Part shown: positions 10,295 to 23,268 of the stretch, in pieces
Numbering within the stretch: the first letter of the stretch is position 1
How the letters are laid out: each line of letters begins with the position of its first letter
Assembly: GCA_014654265.1 (NCBI GenBank)
Contig: JACWDI010000002.1
Coordinates: forward strand, 62,001-126,000
Length of the DNA stretch: 64,000 nucleotides
Reading direction: 5' to 3'
Origin: Pelagibacterales bacterium SAG-MED11
GTDB lineage: Bacteria; Pseudomonadota; Alphaproteobacteria; Pelagibacterales; Pelagibacteraceae
Notes under the pieces: model-generated
Told to the model about the DNA's origin: nothing
Seen by the model: the letters and a program-made list of their open reading frames with translations, nothing else
The model's database searches: none
Translations under genes and position numbers: made by a program

Positions 10295-11227
10295 ATGAAA
10301 ATTAATCTTACAAATATTAAAAAAGCTATAAAACACTTAAATAAAGATGAGTGTGTAGCCATACCTACCGAGACTGTTTATGGTTTATCAGGAAATGCAT
10401 ACTCAAATAAAGCTTGTGAAAAAATATATAAATTAAAAAAAAGACCAAAAAATAACCCTCTTATAGTTCATTATCACAACAATATACAATTAAGAACAGA
10501 TTGTAATTTTGATAATAGATTTTTGGACTTATATAAAAAATTTTGTCCAGGTCCAATTACATTTATTTTAAACTTAAATAAAAGTTCAAGAATTTCTAAA
10601 ATTGCAACCAACAAAAGAAACTCTTTGGCTATCAGATTTCCCAAACATCCTGTTACAAGAGCTTTATTAAAAAAACTGAAATTTCCTCTGGCAGCACCAA
10701 GTGCTAATTTATCCTCAGAGGTAAGTGCTGTAAGATCAGCAGACATAAAAGAGGATTTTGGAAATAAAATTAAATATATCTTAGAAGGTGGAAAATCTAA
10801 AATAGGTCTAGAGTCTACAATAATCGATCTTAGAAAAGAACCAAAAATCTTAAGGGTAGGAGGTTTAGAAATTAGTAATATTGAAAAAGCATTAAATCAA
10901 AAAGTAAAAGTAAAAAATAATCCATTAAAGATTACTGCTCCAGGTCAATATAAGCTTCACTATTCTCCTGGAATTCCATTAAAGATGAATGTAAAAAAGG
11001 CAAAAGATAACGAGGCCTATATATTATTCAAAAAAATTAAAAAAGTAAAACCAAACTATTATTTTTTATCAAAAAAAGGTAATCTAAGAGAGGCTGCAAA
11101 AAATTTATATACAACTCTCAGAAAAATAAAAAAAAGTAAATTTAAATCTATTGTCGTTGGAAAGATTCCTAACAAAGGATTAGGTATAGCTATCAATGAT
11201 AGATTGTTAAGAGCTTCAAAATTCTAA
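10295..11227 (+). CDS. L-threonylcarbamoyladenylate synthase (Sua5/YrdC/TsaC family)
   Basis: 310 residues with both Sua5 parts: an N-terminal YrdC-like domain (AIPTETVYGLSGNA near residue 22, SLAIRFPKHPV, FPLAAPSANLSS, GLESTIIDLRKEPKILRVGG) and a C-terminal Sua5 domain from about 220, beginning at APGQYKLHYSPGIP. It makes threonylcarbamoyl-AMP from threonine, bicarbonate and ATP for the t6A37 modification of ANN-decoding tRNAs. The stop codon overlaps the start of the next ABC gene by one base, although no functional link is evident. Confidence 0.92.
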   Translation: MKINLTNIKKAIKHLNKDECVAIPTETVYGLSGNAYSNKACEKIYKLKKRPKNNPLIVHYHNNIQLRTDCNFDNRFLDLYKKFCPGPITFILNLNKSSRISKIATNKRNSLAIRFPKHPVTRALLKKLKFPLAAPSANLSSEVSAVRSADIKEDFGNKIKYILEGGKSKIGLESTIIDLRKEPKILRVGGLEISNIEKALNQKVKVKNNPLKITAPGQYKLHYSPGIPLKMNVKKAKDNEAYILFKKIKKVKPNYYFLSKKGNLREAAKNLYTTLRKIKKSKFKSIVVGKIPNKGLGIAINDRLLRASKF

Positions 11228-11955
11228 TGCAAATTCCATTGGAAGTAATTGGATTATCAAAAATTTATAATAATAAAGATGCTGTTAAAGATATTTCTTT
11301 TAAAGTTAATAAAAATGAGATTATTGGAATACTTGGTCCTAATGGATGTGGAAAAACAACAACTATTGGAATGATTTTAGGATTATTAAAACCATCAAAT
11401 GGTAAAGTGTTAATAAAGGGAATTGAAATTGAAAAAAAAAGAGTTGATTTATTAAACCATCTTAACTTCATATCACCTTATATTGAACTTCCAAAAAAAT
11501 TAACAGTAAAACAAAATCTTGAAGTATATGGAAGACTCTATGATGTTAAAAACTTGAAAAAAGAAATAGAAAAACTCATAGAAAAACTTAGATTGAGTGA
11601 AATAATAAATAAACTTACAGGAGAGCTCTCTTCAGGTCAAAAAAATAGAGTCAGTCTTGCTAAATCAATAATTAATAATCCTGCAGTTTTACTGCTAGAT
11701 GAACCAACGGCATCTCTAGATCCTGAGACAGGTGATTTTGTGAGAAGTTTTTTAGAAAGTTATCAAAAAGAAAACAAAGCGTCCATATTACTAGCATCAC
11801 ATAATATGTCTGAAGTTGAAAGATTATGTTCTTCAGTGCTGATGATGAATAAAGGATCAATAGTTGACAGTGGTAAACCAGAACAGTTAATCAAAAAACA
11901 TGGACGAAAAAATATGGAAGAAGTTTTTTTGAAAATTACAAGAGAAAGAATATGA
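11227..11955 (+). CDS. ABC transporter ATP-binding protein (ABC-2 exporter)
   Basis: 242-residue single nucleotide-binding domain. Walker A is GPNGCGKTT (about 38-46), the signature is LSSGQKNR, Walker B is VLLLDEPTASLDPE, and the switch histidine is in LLASHNMSEVE. It energises export through the permease encoded next door, whose start overlaps this stop by four bases (ATGA). The closest general class is the NatA/YadG/drug-or-polysaccharide export group; the substrate cannot be inferred. Confidence 0.88.
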   Translation: MQIPLEVIGLSKIYNNKDAVKDISFKVNKNEIIGILGPNGCGKTTTIGMILGLLKPSNGKVLIKGIEIEKKRVDLLNHLNFISPYIELPKKLTVKQNLEVYGRLYDVKNLKKEIEKLIEKLRLSEIINKLTGELSSGQKNRVSLAKSIINNPAVLLLDEPTASLDPETGDFVRSFLESYQKENKASILLASHNMSEVERLCSSVLMMNKGSIVDSGKPEQLIKKHGRKNMEEVFLKITRERI

Positions 11956-12743
11956 ATTTTAATAAAATGTATGGTCTTTTTTTAAGACATTTCTATTTAA
12001 TTAAAGGGTCTTTACCTAGAATTTTAGATTTAGTTTATTGGCCAACTATACAAATTATACTATGGGGATTCATTTCTAAGTTCTTTTCTATCTATAGTGA
12101 CTATTACAGTAATACGCTTGGGGTAATTCTAACATGTGCAATTCTTTATGATATTCTTTTCAGATCTAGCATTAGCTTTAATATGCTTTTTTTAGAGGAA
12201 ATATGGAGTAGAAATTTTACAAATCTTTTTATAGCTCCTCTTAAACTTAAAGAAATAATAGTATCACTAGTTTTTACAGCTTTGATAAGAACTTTAATTG
12301 GATTAGTACCAGCAATTATTTTAACTTCTCCATTGTTTGGAGTTTCAATTCTTAAATTAGGTTTACCACTATTATTATTATTTTTAAGTTTGTATATTTT
12401 TGGAATTACACTTGGTTTGTTTGTTAGTGCTGGTCTTATGAGATTTGGTCCTTCTTTTGAAAATATTGCTTGGTCATCTTTATTTTTATTAGCTCCTCTC
12501 GGTTGTATATATTATCCAATAGAGATCCTTCCTAATTTTTTTCAAATAATTGCCAAAGGATTACCTTTAGTCTATATTTTTGATGAAACAAGAAACATTC
12601 TTTTAAATAATTTTGTTAATTACGAAAATTTAAAACAAGCTTATTTATTAAATCTAATTTATTTAACATTTGGAATTATTTTATTTTACTATTCTTTTTT
12701 AAAAGCGCGAATTAAGGGAACCTTAATAAATATGGGAGAATAA
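11952..12743 (+). CDS. ABC-2 type transporter permease
   Basis: 263 residues with about six hydrophobic spans and the ABC-2 family layout: a first span around residues 20-60, the LFLEEIWSRNFTNLFIAPLK cytoplasmic segment, then paired helices ending in IILFYYSFLKARIKG. It forms a dimer in the inner membrane driven by the preceding ATPase. Substrate is unknown. The gene ends one base before the opposing tRNA-Arg, so no terminator fits between them. Confidence 0.82.
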   Translation: MNFNKMYGLFLRHFYLIKGSLPRILDLVYWPTIQIILWGFISKFFSIYSDYYSNTLGVILTCAILYDILFRSSISFNMLFLEEIWSRNFTNLFIAPLKLKEIIVSLVFTALIRTLIGLVPAIILTSPLFGVSILKLGLPLLLLFLSLYIFGITLGLFVSAGLMRFGPSFENIAWSSLFLLAPLGCIYYPIEILPNFFQIIAKGLPLVYIFDETRNILLNNFVNYENLKQAYLLNLIYLTFGIILFYYSFLKARIKGTLINMGE

Positions 12744-12744
12744 A

Positions 12745-12821
12745 TGGTGCGCCTGCTAGGAGTTGAACCCAGAACCTCCTGATCCGAAGTCAGGCGCTCT
12801 ATCCAGTTGAGCTACAAGCGC
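12745..12821 (-). tRNA. tRNA-Arg (anticodon TCG)
   Basis: 77 bases including an encoded CCA. The minus strand begins GCGCTTG and ends CAGGCGC-A-CCA, a full acceptor stem with one U-G pair. The anticodon arm is CCTGA-CTTCGGA-TCAGG, giving anticodon TCG (reads CGA, probably CGG). The T arm contains GGTTCAACTCC. It lies convergent to the ABC permease and divergent from rluD. Confidence 0.95.
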
Positions 12822-12844
12822 ATATAATATTAATATATTATTTT

Positions 12845-13825
12845 ATGAAAAAAAAAATAAATTTGATTGTAAAAGATGCTGATAAAAACCTTCGTGTTGA
12901 TGTTTTTATCAATAAAAATGAAAATAAAATAAGCCGAACAAGAATTAAAAATTTAATTTTAGATAAGAAATTAAAGTTGAATAATCAAATTAACATAGAT
13001 CCATCAAAGAAAGTTTCTTATGGTGATACTATAGAGCTAATTATTCCAGAGCCAAAAATGGCTTCACTTACACCCTACAAATATAAGTTAGATATTATTT
13101 ATGAAGATGAAGATTTGATTGTTATAAATAAACCTGCAGGAATTGTAATGCATCCTGGAGCAGGAAATTTTGATAAGACTATTGTTAATGCGTTAATAAA
13201 CTATGATAAAAATTCTTTGTCAAATATTGGTGATGAATTAAGACCAGGAATAGTGCATAGAATTGATAAAAATACATCTGGTTTAATAGTTATAGCAAAA
13301 AATAATGAAACACACGAAAATCTTTCAATTCAATTTAGTAAACATTCAATTACTAGGGTCTACCAATTGTTAATTTGGGGGAAGGTAAAACCTTCAAAGG
13401 GAAAAATAGAAACATTTATTACTAGAAGTTCTAAAAATAGACAAATGATGGAGGTGAGTAGAACAAAAGGAAAAAAGGCAATTACAAATTATAAAACAGT
13501 AGAAATCTTTGAAAATAAATATACTCCAACTTTGAGTTTATTAGAATGTAAATTAGAAACTGGTAGAACTCATCAAATAAGAGTTCACATGAATTTCATG
13601 GGTAATAGCATTGTTGGTGATGATAAATATAAAAAGAAATTTAAAAAAATTAAAAATATTAATGTCACATTGGAAAAAAAACTAATTAATCTAAAACGTC
13701 AATTTCTTCATGCTAAAACTATTGGTTTTATTCATCCAAAAAAAAATAAAGAAATGATTTTTAACTCAATTTTGCCACAAGAACTTGAAATAATTCTAAA
13801 AATGCTAAGAAATACTAACAAATGA
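12845..13825 (+). CDS. rluD: 23S rRNA pseudouridine synthase, RluD family
   Basis: 326 residues: an N-terminal S4 RNA-binding domain (about 15-75, with RTRIKNLILDKKLKLNN) and a pseudouridine synthase domain. The catalytic aspartate lies in RPGIVHRIDKNTSGLIVIAK, preceded by VMHPGAGNFDKT; RTHQIRVHM is the second family block. It probably isomerises uridines in 23S helix 69; RluC-type specificity cannot be excluded. It is followed after 40 bases by rpoH, an order common in alphaproteobacteria. Confidence 0.88.
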   Translation: MKKKINLIVKDADKNLRVDVFINKNENKISRTRIKNLILDKKLKLNNQINIDPSKKVSYGDTIELIIPEPKMASLTPYKYKLDIIYEDEDLIVINKPAGIVMHPGAGNFDKTIVNALINYDKNSLSNIGDELRPGIVHRIDKNTSGLIVIAKNNETHENLSIQFSKHSITRVYQLLIWGKVKPSKGKIETFITRSSKNRQMMEVSRTKGKKAITNYKTVEIFENKYTPTLSLLECKLETGRTHQIRVHMNFMGNSIVGDDKYKKKFKKIKNINVTLEKKLINLKRQFLHAKTIGFIHPKKNKEMIFNSILPQELEIILKMLRNTNK

Positions 13826-13865
13826 ATTATTGAAAAAAATAAATTATTAATTAAATAAACTGTTT

Positions 13866-16860
<2,995 letters not shown>

Positions 16861-16861
16861 T

Positions 16862-18187
16862 TTAATTAATTGTTTTAGTAATAGTTTTAATACATTTATT
16901 AAGTAAAACTGTATTTTTACTCTCGCCCATTATTCTTATTTTTGATTCTGTACCAGATTTTCTAACAAGAATTCTACCATGACCTTTAATTAATTTATTA
17001 GCAATTTTTATTGAGTTTTTCACCGAGAGTTTTTTTAATATGTTTTCATCTTTAATTTTAATATTTACCAATACTTGAGGTATTTTTTCAAATACATCAA
17101 AAAAATTACTTGCTTTTATTTTTTTACCTAATGCTTGAATAATTTCAAGGGCAACTAAGAGACCATCACCTGTAGTAGCAAATTTTCCAAGAATTATATG
17201 TCCTGATTGTTCTCCTCCTAAATTAAACTTTTTCTTTTGCATAATTTCTTTAACATATCTGTCACCAACATTAGCTCGAATGAATTTAATTTTTTTTCTT
17301 TTAAAAAAGTCCTCTAAACCATAATTTGACATTAAAGTTCCTACTACGCCTCCCTTTAAGATTTTTTTTTTTTTCCACAAAACAGCTAATGCCGCTATAA
17401 TTTGATCACCATCTATTATAGATCCTTTTTCATCACACATTATAATTCTATCTGCATCTCCATCTAAAGAAATGCCTAAATCAGCTTTATATTTCTTAAC
17501 ATGTCTTTGCAATGTATTTGGGAAAGTAGATCCACAGTTTTTATTAATATTAAAACCATTTGGTTTATCTCCAATTATTATCAGCTTAGCTCCAAGAGAT
17601 TTGATCATTTTAGGTGCAGATTTATATCCAGCTCCATTCGCACAATCTAATACGATTTTCATATTTTTTAATTTTAAGGTCTTAGGGATTTTTTTCTTGA
17701 GTATAGCTAAATAATCATCTGTGCCAGTCTCTAATCTTTTTACTCTTCCTAAAAATTGTGGATTAGATAAATGTTTTTTTACCTTAAGATCAATTAAATT
17801 CTCAATTTTTTTTTGAATTTTGTCTGACAATTTTAGTCCATCAGGGCCAAATAATTTTAACCCATTATCATAATATAAATTATGAGATGCCGTTATCATA
17901 ATTCCTAAATTAGCATTCATAGATCTTGTTAACATTGCTAGTCCGTTGGTTGGTAAAGGTCCTAAGGTAAAAACATGCATTCCTGCTGAGGCTAAACCAG
18001 AAACTAAAGCAGGTTCAAGTGCATAACCTGAAAGCCTTGTATCTTTAGCTATAATCGCAATTTGTTTTTTTTTTTTTAAATTTGTAAAATATTTACCTGC
18101 TGCTAGGCCAAATTTGAAAAACATATTACCATTTATATTTTTACTATTCACATGCCCTCTAATTCCATCTGTGCCAAAATATTTCAT
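16862..18187 (-). CDS. glmM: Phosphoglucosamine mutase
   Basis: 441 residues of the alpha-phosphohexomutase family. The phosphoserine loop is TASHN (Ser101) in MITASHNLYYDNGLKLFGPD; the metal loop is LDGDADR; the sugar-binding loop is GGEQSGHII; RKSGTESKIRIM is the phosphate-binding C-terminal loop. The start FGTDGIRG identifies GlmM rather than ManB/PGM. It makes glucosamine-1-phosphate for UDP-GlcNAc. It lies two bases after folP. An A13 coding-strand run at 17362-17374 remains in frame, a useful contrast with fcl. Confidence 0.95.
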   Translation of the reverse strand: MKYFGTDGIRGHVNSKNINGNMFFKFGLAAGKYFTNLKKKKQIAIIAKDTRLSGYALEPALVSGLASAGMHVFTLGPLPTNGLAMLTRSMNANLGIMITASHNLYYDNGLKLFGPDGLKLSDKIQKKIENLIDLKVKKHLSNPQFLGRVKRLETGTDDYLAILKKKIPKTLKLKNMKIVLDCANGAGYKSAPKMIKSLGAKLIIIGDKPNGFNINKNCGSTFPNTLQRHVKKYKADLGISLDGDADRIIMCDEKGSIIDGDQIIAALAVLWKKKKILKGGVVGTLMSNYGLEDFFKRKKIKFIRANVGDRYVKEIMQKKKFNLGGEQSGHIILGKFATTGDGLLVALEIIQALGKKIKASNFFDVFEKIPQVLVNIKIKDENILKKLSVKNSIKIANKLIKGHGRILVRKSGTESKIRIMGESKNTVLLNKCIKTITKTIN

Positions 18188-18189
18188 TA

Positions 18190-19239
18190 TTATTTAATTA
18201 ACTCTTTGAAGACTTTAAGACTTTGATTAATTTCATTAACATCGTGAATCCGTAATAGTTGAACACCTTGCATCATAGCATAAATGCTTGAACTAATTGT
18301 TCCTCCTACTCTTGATGAACTATCATTTTTTCCAGATAATTCTTTAATAAACCTCTTTCTTGATATTCCAAGCAATATAGGCAATCCCAAGGAATGGTAA
18401 ATCGATATATTTTTAATTAATTTCAAATTATGTTTCAAATTTTTTCCAAATCCTATACCTGGATCTAAGATGATATTATTGTGGTCAATTCCATTTATTC
18501 TTAAATATTTAATCTTTTTTTCAAAAAAATCATAAATATCTAATAATACATTTTTATATTTTGGATTATTTTGCATTACATCTGGATTTCCTAGAGAATG
18601 ATGTAATACAAAAGGTATTTTATATTTTTTTAAAACATTTAAAGAATTTTTGTCATAATTTAGACCTGAAACATCATTGACTAAAGCTACACCCAAATTA
18701 ATTCCCTTTTCCATTATTTCTGATTTTCTTGTGTCTAGAGATAAAAAATTTTTTTTATTGAACTTATTTAAAATATACTTAATTCTATTCCATTCAATTT
18801 TAGAACTTACAGGTTTTGAACCAGGTCTTGTAGACTCCCCACCAATATCAACTACATTAGCGCCACAATCAAATAGATAGTTTAATCGTCTTTTTGCTAA
18901 ATAATTTCTGTTGTATTTTCCTCCATCAGAAAAACTATCTGGTGTCATGTTTAAAACTCCCATAATTTTTGGTAAAGTTTTAAAATTTAAGTTTTTAAAA
19001 TTTCTTTTATTTTTTGTAATAAGTTTAATATCTTTTTTTACAATCTTTTTAATTAGGTTTGGTAAATCATTAATCTTATTAATAGATAATTTTTTGATTG
19101 ATTTTCTTGAAATTATTTCAATTTCATCAAAAGAAATAAGATTATTTCCATTCAATGGCAGAGTCTTTGCCTTTTTAATTAAAGCTTTTGATTTAGAACC
19201 ATAGTAGAAATTACACACCCTTGTGTAATATCTAGACAT
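18190..19239 (-). CDS. folP: Dihydropteroate synthase with N-terminal extension
   Basis: 349 residues. The DHPS barrel starts near residue 90 with KIMGVLNMTPDSFSDGG, then NVVDIGGESTRPGSKPV, ALVNDVSGLNYD and ILDPGIGFGKNLKHNL; the end has LLRIHDVNE. It condenses p-aminobenzoate with hydroxymethyl-dihydropterin diphosphate in folate synthesis. The first ~85 residues, lysine/isoleucine-rich, have no recognised motif; extended FolP proteins occur in alphaproteobacteria. It lies between ftsH and glmM, the order ftsH-folP-glmM seen widely in proteobacteria. Confidence 0.92.
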   Translation of the reverse strand: MSRYYTRVCNFYYGSKSKALIKKAKTLPLNGNNLISFDEIEIISRKSIKKLSINKINDLPNLIKKIVKKDIKLITKNKRNFKNLNFKTLPKIMGVLNMTPDSFSDGGKYNRNYLAKRRLNYLFDCGANVVDIGGESTRPGSKPVSSKIEWNRIKYILNKFNKKNFLSLDTRKSEIMEKGINLGVALVNDVSGLNYDKNSLNVLKKYKIPFVLHHSLGNPDVMQNNPKYKNVLLDIYDFFEKKIKYLRINGIDHNNIILDPGIGFGKNLKHNLKLIKNISIYHSLGLPILLGISRKRFIKELSGKNDSSSRVGGTISSSIYAMMQGVQLLRIHDVNEINQSLKVFKELIK

Positions 19240-19245
19240 TAAAGA

Positions 19246-21147
19246 TTAATGAACAATTTTAGGTTTAAGGCCCAATGCACCCATTGCTGAACCTTTATCA
19301 TCTTCAACTTTTATATCTTGTTTATCGGCAGGATAAATATTTTTATTAATTATGTTCTCAATTTCTTCACCAGTTAAAGTTTCATAAGTTATAAGAGCTT
19401 TTGCTATCTTGTGTAAATCATCAACTTTTTCAGTTAAAATTTCTTTGGCTTTGTTGTATCCTTCATCAACTAATTTTCTGATTTCTTTATCTATTTTTTG
19501 AGCAACTTCCTCTGAAACAGACTGTGTTTGAGTTACAGATCTACCCAAAAAAACCTCTTCTTGGTTTTCACCATACTCTACAGGTCCCATTGCTTCACTC
19601 ATTCCATATTTTGTTACCATTGCCCTAGCAAGTTGAGTAGCTTGATTAATATCTGATCCACTACCCCCACCAGCTCCTGTTGATATATTATCTTTTCCAA
19701 AAATAACTTCTTCTGCAACTCTACCCCCAAAGCATACTGCTAATCTAGCTTTTAAATATTTGATTGAATGACCATGTTTATCTCTTTCCGGCAAATTCAT
19801 AACCATACCTAATGCTCTACCTCTAGGTATTATTGTTGCTTTATGTATTGGATCATAAATTGGCATATTAAAAGAAACTAAAGCGTGTCCTCCCTCATGA
19901 TATGCTGTCAATTTTTTTTCATCTTCAGTCATGACCATTGATCTTCTTTCAGCTCCCATCATAACTTTATCTTTTGCTTCTTCAAACTCATTAACTGTTA
20001 CAATTCTCTTATTCTTTCTTGCTGCTAATAAAGCTGACTCATTAACTAAGTTAGCAAGATCAGCTCCTGAAAATCCTGGTGTTCCTCTTGCAATAGTTCT
20101 TAAATTTACATCTGGGCCCATTTTTATTTTTTTCACATGCACTTTTAAAATTTTTTCTCTTCCAATTATATCTGGATTAGAGACAACAACTTGTCTATCA
20201 AATCTTCCTGGTCTTAATAAAGCTGGGTCTAGTACATCGGGTCTATTTGTTGCTGCAATTATTATAACACCTTCGTTAGTATCAAAGCCATCCATCTCTA
20301 CTAAAAGCTGATTAAGTGTTTGTTCTCTTTCATCATTACCTCCACCTAAACCAGCTCCTCTGCTTCTTCCTACAGCATCTATTTCATCAATAAAAATAAT
20401 ACATGGAGAATTTTTTTTTCCTTGTTCAAACATATCTCTTACTCTTGAAGCTCCAACTCCCACGAACATTTCAACAAAGTCTGATCCTGAAATGGTAAAG
20501 AAGGGAACACCTGCCTCTCCAGCTATTGCCCTTGCAAGTAATGTTTTTCCTGTTCCAGGAGGTCCAACTAATAAAGCTCCTCTTGGAATTTTTCCACCTA
20601 ATCGACTAAATTTTTTTGGATCTTTTAAAAACTCTACAATTTCTTCAACTTCTTCTTTTGCTTCTTCGACACCTGCAACATCATTGAATGTGACTTTTCC
20701 TTTTAACTCATTCATCATTTTTGCTTTAGATCTTCCAAAACCCATGGCTCCACCTTTGCCACCCTGCATTTGTCTCATAAAGAAAATCCAAACAGCAATT
20801 AACAACAACATAGGGAACCATGAAAGTAAAACACCAAAAAGAGAGGGCATTTTTTCTTCTAAAGGTGCAGCAGAAATACTTACCCCTTTTTCTGAAAGTT
20901 TCTCAATTAAATTAGGATCGTTAGGTGAATAAGTTGTAAAACTATTCCCATTAGAATAAACTCCCTTGATATTGTTACCTTGAATTTCTACTTTTAAAAC
21001 TTCACCATTATCAACTGAAGTCAAAAATTCTGAAAATATTACTTTGTCAGCTCCTCTTACATTTGACTGAGGATTTTTAAACATATTATAAAGACCAATA
21101 GTTAGAAAAACTATAATTGCCCACATAGCTATATTTTTTATGTTCAT
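19246..21147 (-). CDS. ftsH: ATP-dependent zinc metalloprotease FtsH
   Basis: 633 residues. Two membrane segments, about 7-22 and 107-125, flank a periplasmic domain. The AAA+ module has Walker A GPPGTGKT at 195-202, pore loop [11 protein letters not shown], Walker [12 protein letters not shown] and the second region of homology [20 protein letters not shown]. The zinc protease motif is HEGGH in [14 protein letters not shown]. It degrades misfolded membrane proteins and regulators such as sigma-32 and LpxC. It sits downstream of tilS, which is conserved in proteobacteria. Confidence 0.97.
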   Translation of the reverse strand: MNIKNIAMWAIIVFLTIGLYNMFKNPQSNVRGADKVIFSEFLTSVDNGEVLKVEIQGNNIKGVYSNGNSFTTYSPNDPNLIEKLSEKGVSISAAPLEEKMPSLFGVLLSWFPMLLLIAVWIFFMRQMQGGKGGAMGFGRSKAKMMNELKGKVTFNDVAGVEEAKEEVEEIVEFLKDPKKFSRLGGKIPRGALLVGPPGTGKTLLARAIAGEAGVPFFTISGSDFVEMFVGVGASRVRDMFEQGKKNSPCIIFIDEIDAVGRSRGAGLGGGNDEREQTLNQLLVEMDGFDTNEGVIIIAATNRPDVLDPALLRPGRFDRQVVVSNPDIIGREKILKVHVKKIKMGPDVNLRTIARGTPGFSGADLANLVNESALLAARKNKRIVTVNEFEEAKDKVMMGAERRSMVMTEDEKKLTAYHEGGHALVSFNMPIYDPIHKATIIPRGRALGMVMNLPERDKHGHSIKYLKARLAVCFGGRVAEEVIFGKDNISTGAGGGSGSDINQATQLARAMVTKYGMSEAMGPVEYGENQEEVFLGRSVTQTQSVSEEVAQKIDKEIRKLVDEGYNKAKEILTEKVDDLHKIAKALITYETLTGEEIENIINKNIYPADKQDIKVEDDKGSAMGALGLKPKIVH

Positions 21148-21209
21148 GACTATAAAATAAGAATTATTACAAATTTAACAAGTGGCAATTTGGTATAAAC
21201 CATTAATAT

Positions 21210-22238
21210 TTATCCTTCTTTTGAGATAATTATTGTGTGATTGACCTTTTCAACAATACAACCACCCAATGTTGCTCTAAATAGCCTATTATTCTGGATA
21301 TCGTAGATCATTTTTTCTAATTTTTTTCCTCTAACAGAATAGTATTTCCCACCAATCTGTTTTAGTGATTCTGAAAGTCCTCGAAAAACTACTTCGTAGG
21401 ATTTAAAAAAAAAACTTTTATTTAAAATTAGTCTTTTATCTTTATTTGAAAAAAAGGTATTTTGTTTAAAATTTTCAGCTACATAAAAATTTATTACATT
21501 ATTCGAGTATTTTAAATTCTTGATAGTTGCTAAAAATTTGTTCCTATCTAAACCATCTTTTCTTAATTCTTCAATTAACTTTCTAATCCTAATTCTTTGA
21601 AATTTTTCATCATTATTTGATGGATCTTTTACATAAAAATCAAATATTTTTTTAGAAACTAAGACTAAATCATCTTTTTTTTGATCAATTAAAGGTCTAT
21701 ATATATTCATGTTATTAATTTTACTTTTTTTATCCATTGAGACTAAGCCCTTTAATCCCGAGCCTCTCACCATTCTTATAAAAAAATTTTCTATTAAATC
21801 ATCTTGATGGTGCCCAACTAACAAACTTTTAATTTTATATTTTTCACATCGATCATTCATCAATTTGTATCTAGTTTTTCTTGCAATAGACTGAATATTA
21901 GTTTTGGGTTTTTTACCTTTCCAAGTTAATATCTCTAAGTTTATAAAAACTTTTCTTAAAATCTTTTGAACAGCTTTTGCTTCCGAGGTTGACTCTGGTC
22001 TAAGCTTGTGATCAACAATAAAGAATTTTGGACTAATTCCTCTCTTTAAAGAGTAAATTTTAGCTAAAAAAGCTAGAGCTAGACTGTCGGGTCCTCCAGA
22101 TACAGCTACCCCAAAATTTTCAACAATATTTAAAGATTTTTCGAAACTTTTATATATTAAGTTTACTTTTTTATGTTTTAATTTATCTCTAAAAAACTTA
22201 GGAATTTTGATTTTTACACTCAAATTTTTGTGACTCAT
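21210..22238 (-). CDS. tilS: tRNA(Ile)-lysidine synthase
   Basis: 342 residues. The N-terminal PP-loop GVAVSGGPDSLALAFLA identifies the adenylation domain, with FIVDHKLRPES and LLVGHHQDDLIENFFIRMVR (which includes the conserved HHxDD) as family blocks. It adds lysine to C34 of tRNA-Ile2 so that it reads AUA. The start overlaps the end of cpoB by 41 bases; a later start is possible but would cut into residues before the PP-loop, such as IYKSFEKSLNI. It belongs to the tol-pal-cpoB-tilS-ftsH order. Confidence 0.9.
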   Translation of the reverse strand: MSHKNLSVKIKIPKFFRDKLKHKKVNLIYKSFEKSLNIVENFGVAVSGGPDSLALAFLAKIYSLKRGISPKFFIVDHKLRPESTSEAKAVQKILRKVFINLEILTWKGKKPKTNIQSIARKTRYKLMNDRCEKYKIKSLLVGHHQDDLIENFFIRMVRGSGLKGLVSMDKKSKINNMNIYRPLIDQKKDDLVLVSKKIFDFYVKDPSNNDEKFQRIRIRKLIEELRKDGLDRNKFLATIKNLKYSNNVINFYVAENFKQNTFFSNKDKRLILNKSFFFKSYEVVFRGLSESLKQIGGKYYSVRGKKLEKMIYDIQNNRLFRATLGGCIVEKVNHTIIISKEG

Positions 22239-23190
22239 ATTTGGCTTTTTGGATCACAGACTGATTAGCATTAGGATATTGTTTTTCTACCCCGTTAATC
22301 ATTTTACAACCTTGATCTTTTTCTCCTATTTGAACCATAGATACACCAAGCTTTAATAGATTTATAGGAGCTTTTTCTCCTTTTGGATATTTTTGATATC
22401 CTTCTAAATACGCTGAAGCTGCATCAGTATAAAGTTGTCTAATTCTAAATGTTTCTGCATACCAATATTGTGCATTTCCTGCCAAATTGTGCTCTGGATT
22501 TGTATTAACAAATTCTCTAAAGGCTCTTTCTGCTGTTGAATAATCACCAACTTTTAAAAAACTTGTTGCAAACTTATATTGCTTATCTGGCGATTCATTT
22601 GGAAGAATTTTTTCTTCAGCTTGAAATGTTTCAGTTACAATAGAAGCAGTAGTATCAATTGATTGTGTTTGCTGCGAAGTGTCACTTGGTGTGGAGTCTT
22701 TATAAGATATAGAGCCTAGATCTTGAGGCTCAGAGCTACCAGGTAAAATTTCATTAGAATTATCATTATTTTTTGTAATTTTTTTAGTAGTTTCTCCAGA
22801 ATATAATCCTGCCTCTAAGTCTTGAAATCTAATTTGATTATCTGCTTGAACCTTTGACATTCTATTTGATAATTTATCTAGTTTAAAATTAATTTCTTCA
22901 AATTTATTTGTAAGTTGTTGAAATTGATTTTCAATTTCTGAAAGTTTTAACAGGTGTCTTGTTAAAACATCTTCAGAATTATCCACTGAACTGATATTTG
23001 AATTATCAATACTTTTATTTTCTAATTCTACTGTTCCTGAATACACAGCTTTTTCTAAAGTTTTAATATCTTTTTGAAGTTGGTCTAATATCTCATAAAT
23101 ATTATGATTATCTGCAAAAGAATTAAATATTAAAAAAAAATTTATTATAAAAGTAAATATTACAGTTTTTATACTGAATGAATATTTCAT
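22198..23190 (-). CDS. cpoB: Cell division coordinator CpoB (YbgF) homologue
   Basis: 330 residues. A signal peptide covers about 1-26 (hydrophobic FTFIINFFLIFNSFADN). A coiled-coil trimerisation region spans about 65-120 (IENQFQQLTNKFEEIN), a low-complexity Ser/Thr/Gln linker about 130-190, and C-terminal TPR repeats from about 200 (YKFATSFLKVGDYSTAERAF, GNAQYWYAETFRIRQLYTDA). CpoB is periplasmic and links peptidoglycan synthesis to Tol-Pal constriction. It is downstream of pal, as in other proteobacteria, but separated from it by a strong terminator at 23223-23257, so it may need its own promoter or read-through. Confidence 0.86.
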   Translation of the reverse strand: MKYSFSIKTVIFTFIINFFLIFNSFADNHNIYEILDQLQKDIKTLEKAVYSGTVELENKSIDNSNISSVDNSEDVLTRHLLKLSEIENQFQQLTNKFEEINFKLDKLSNRMSKVQADNQIRFQDLEAGLYSGETTKKITKNNDNSNEILPGSSEPQDLGSISYKDSTPSDTSQQTQSIDTTASIVTETFQAEEKILPNESPDKQYKFATSFLKVGDYSTAERAFREFVNTNPEHNLAGNAQYWYAETFRIRQLYTDAASAYLEGYQKYPKGEKAPINLLKLGVSMVQIGEKDQGCKMINGVEKQYPNANQSVIQKAKYESQKFECKNQNS

Positions 23191-23217
23191 GTTTAAACTT
23201 ATGATTAAAATAATGGC

Positions 23218-23257
23218 AAAAAAAAGACCCTTGAAAAATTAATGATCAAGGGTCTTT
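23218..23257 (-). terminator. Rho-independent terminator after pal
   Basis: A perfect 12-base inverted repeat, arms 23223-23234 (AAAGACCCTTGA) and 23246-23257 (TCAAGGGTCTTT), with an 11-base loop. On the minus strand it is followed by a run of eight T's. It lies 12 bases past the pal stop and is the clearest intrinsic terminator I saw in the window. Confidence 0.9.
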
Positions 23258-23268
23258 AAATATTAAAA